Below, one piece after another: positions 5,262-5,508 of a DNA stretch of 5,508 bases; positions within the stretch are counted from its first letter, which is position 1, and the number at the start of each line of letters is the position of its first letter. The translations under genes and the position numbers were made by a program. The notes beneath the pieces are model-generated. The model saw only the letters and a list, made by a program, of their open reading frames with translations, was not told the origin of the DNA and searched no databases. Source of the DNA: Desulfovibrionales bacterium GWA2_65_9 (GTDB lineage Bacteria; Desulfobacterota; Desulfovibrionia; Desulfovibrionales; Desulfovibrionaceae); assembly GCA_001799475.1 (NCBI GenBank), contig MGTN01000145.1, positions 1-5,508 on the forward strand, written 5' to 3'.

Positions 5262-5343
5262 GGGGCGGGCCAGGGGTTGGTTCGGCCGTTCTTCTGGGCA
5301 ACAACTTGATCCGGTTCCTGGGAGCGTTGGAGGTGTCGCGCCA

Positions 5344-5382
5344 GTTCAAGCGTTGAACGGCCTGAATGCTGGATGTTATCTA
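5344..5382 (+). promoter_or_regulatory. Possible plus-strand promoter with overlapping inverted repeat
   Basis: TTGAAC (5353-5358), an 18-bp spacer and TATCTA (5377-5382) resemble a sigma-70 promoter pointing right. Its -35 is the right arm of an inverted repeat, GTTCAA-GCG-TTGAAC (5344-5358). Together with the lower GC around 5370-5415 this suggests a divergent transcript entering the next region, but no gene is confirmed downstream within the window. Confidence 0.3.
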
Positions 5383-5433
5383 GAGGAAATTTAGAATATG
5401 TCTCCAAAAACTCAAGCAAGACATGTCCGTTGT

Positions 5434-5457
5434 CGTGCGCTCCTCTGGAGCGCCACG
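5434..5457. other. Hairpin near the right edge
   Basis: CGTGCGCTCC (5434-5443) pairs with GGAGCG, a bulged C at 5453 and CACG (5447-5457), giving 10 bp with a 3-nt loop. The central GCGCTCC/GGAGCGC is perfect. No T-run directly follows on either strand. It could be the end of a transcript or a leader structure. Confidence 0.35.
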
Positions 5458-5508
5458 CGCCATGAGTGACTGGCGGCAGCGATCTTGGCAGTGGACTTCC
5501 GCACATCG

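Larger units (their letters stand above)
5262..5508. other. Right flank without a recognisable gene
   Basis: Together with the promoter, about 300 bp upstream of the DUF134 gene carry no recognised gene. The part around 5370-5415 is clearly more AT-rich than the rest of the window. A tiny plus-strand frame (5398-5469, 23 codons plus stop) and a start at 5462 that runs off the edge are both possible, with GAGGA or GGAG about 10 nt upstream of each, but neither product resembles a family I know. On the minus strand the frames are open in places but look like chance. No tRNA is apparent. Confidence 0.5.

Noticed and set aside
5212..5349. N-terminal extension of the DUF134 protein
   Set aside because: It would cross a well-formed promoter and Shine-Dalgarno, and the family begins at MPRPK, encoded from 5211.
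5258..5506. 82-codon minus-strand frame at the right edge
   Set aside because: No recognisable motif, no clear ribosome site, and it overlaps the promoter of the DUF134 operon. A fragment of an unknown gene cannot be fully excluded.

Overview
The window is GC-rich DNA from what looks like an anaerobic, sulfate-reducer-type deltaproteobacterium (Desulfovibrionaceae-like). This rests on the combination of a DUF134 regulator with an orphan NifX/NifB-type protein, a stand-alone NifU C-terminal-domain protein, and a two-domain DUF1566 protein. The taxonomic call is an inference from gene content and composition, not a database match. Every recognisable gene lies on the minus strand, so the genes read from right to left.

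Reading in the direction of transcription:
(1) About 5212-5508 has no recognisable gene. It holds a well-formed promoter whose 17-bp spacer is occupied by an 18-bp perfect palindrome.
(2) That promoter serves a two-gene unit: a DUF134 DNA-binding protein with a Cys-rich tail, then a NifX-like protein with a His/Cys-rich tail. A strong hairpin follows it.
(3) A cluster of 13-bp tandem repeats carrying TTGACA-like hexamers may be the promoter for a second unit: NifU-like scaffold, gltX (glutamyl-tRNA synthetase) and a duplicated DUF1566 protein. This unit ends at a GAAA-loop hairpin followed by TTTT.
(4) A third, tightly overlapping unit encodes a PA2779-family exported protein with a C-terminal membrane anchor, a C39-like cysteine peptidase lipoprotein (PA2778-like), and a TPR-type lipoprotein cut by the left edge.

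Two parts deserve most attention. The first is the DUF134-NifX unit, which looks self-regulated through the palindrome and metal-responsive by its Cys/His-rich tails; no nitrogenase genes are visible nearby. The second is the envelope module PA2779/C39/TPR. Its small exported protein carries a Gly-Gly just before a C-terminal transmembrane segment, beside a cysteine peptidase of a fold known elsewhere for double-glycine cleavage. The genes are coupled by 4-nt stop/start overlaps. A functional peptidase-substrate pair is an inference that can be tested.
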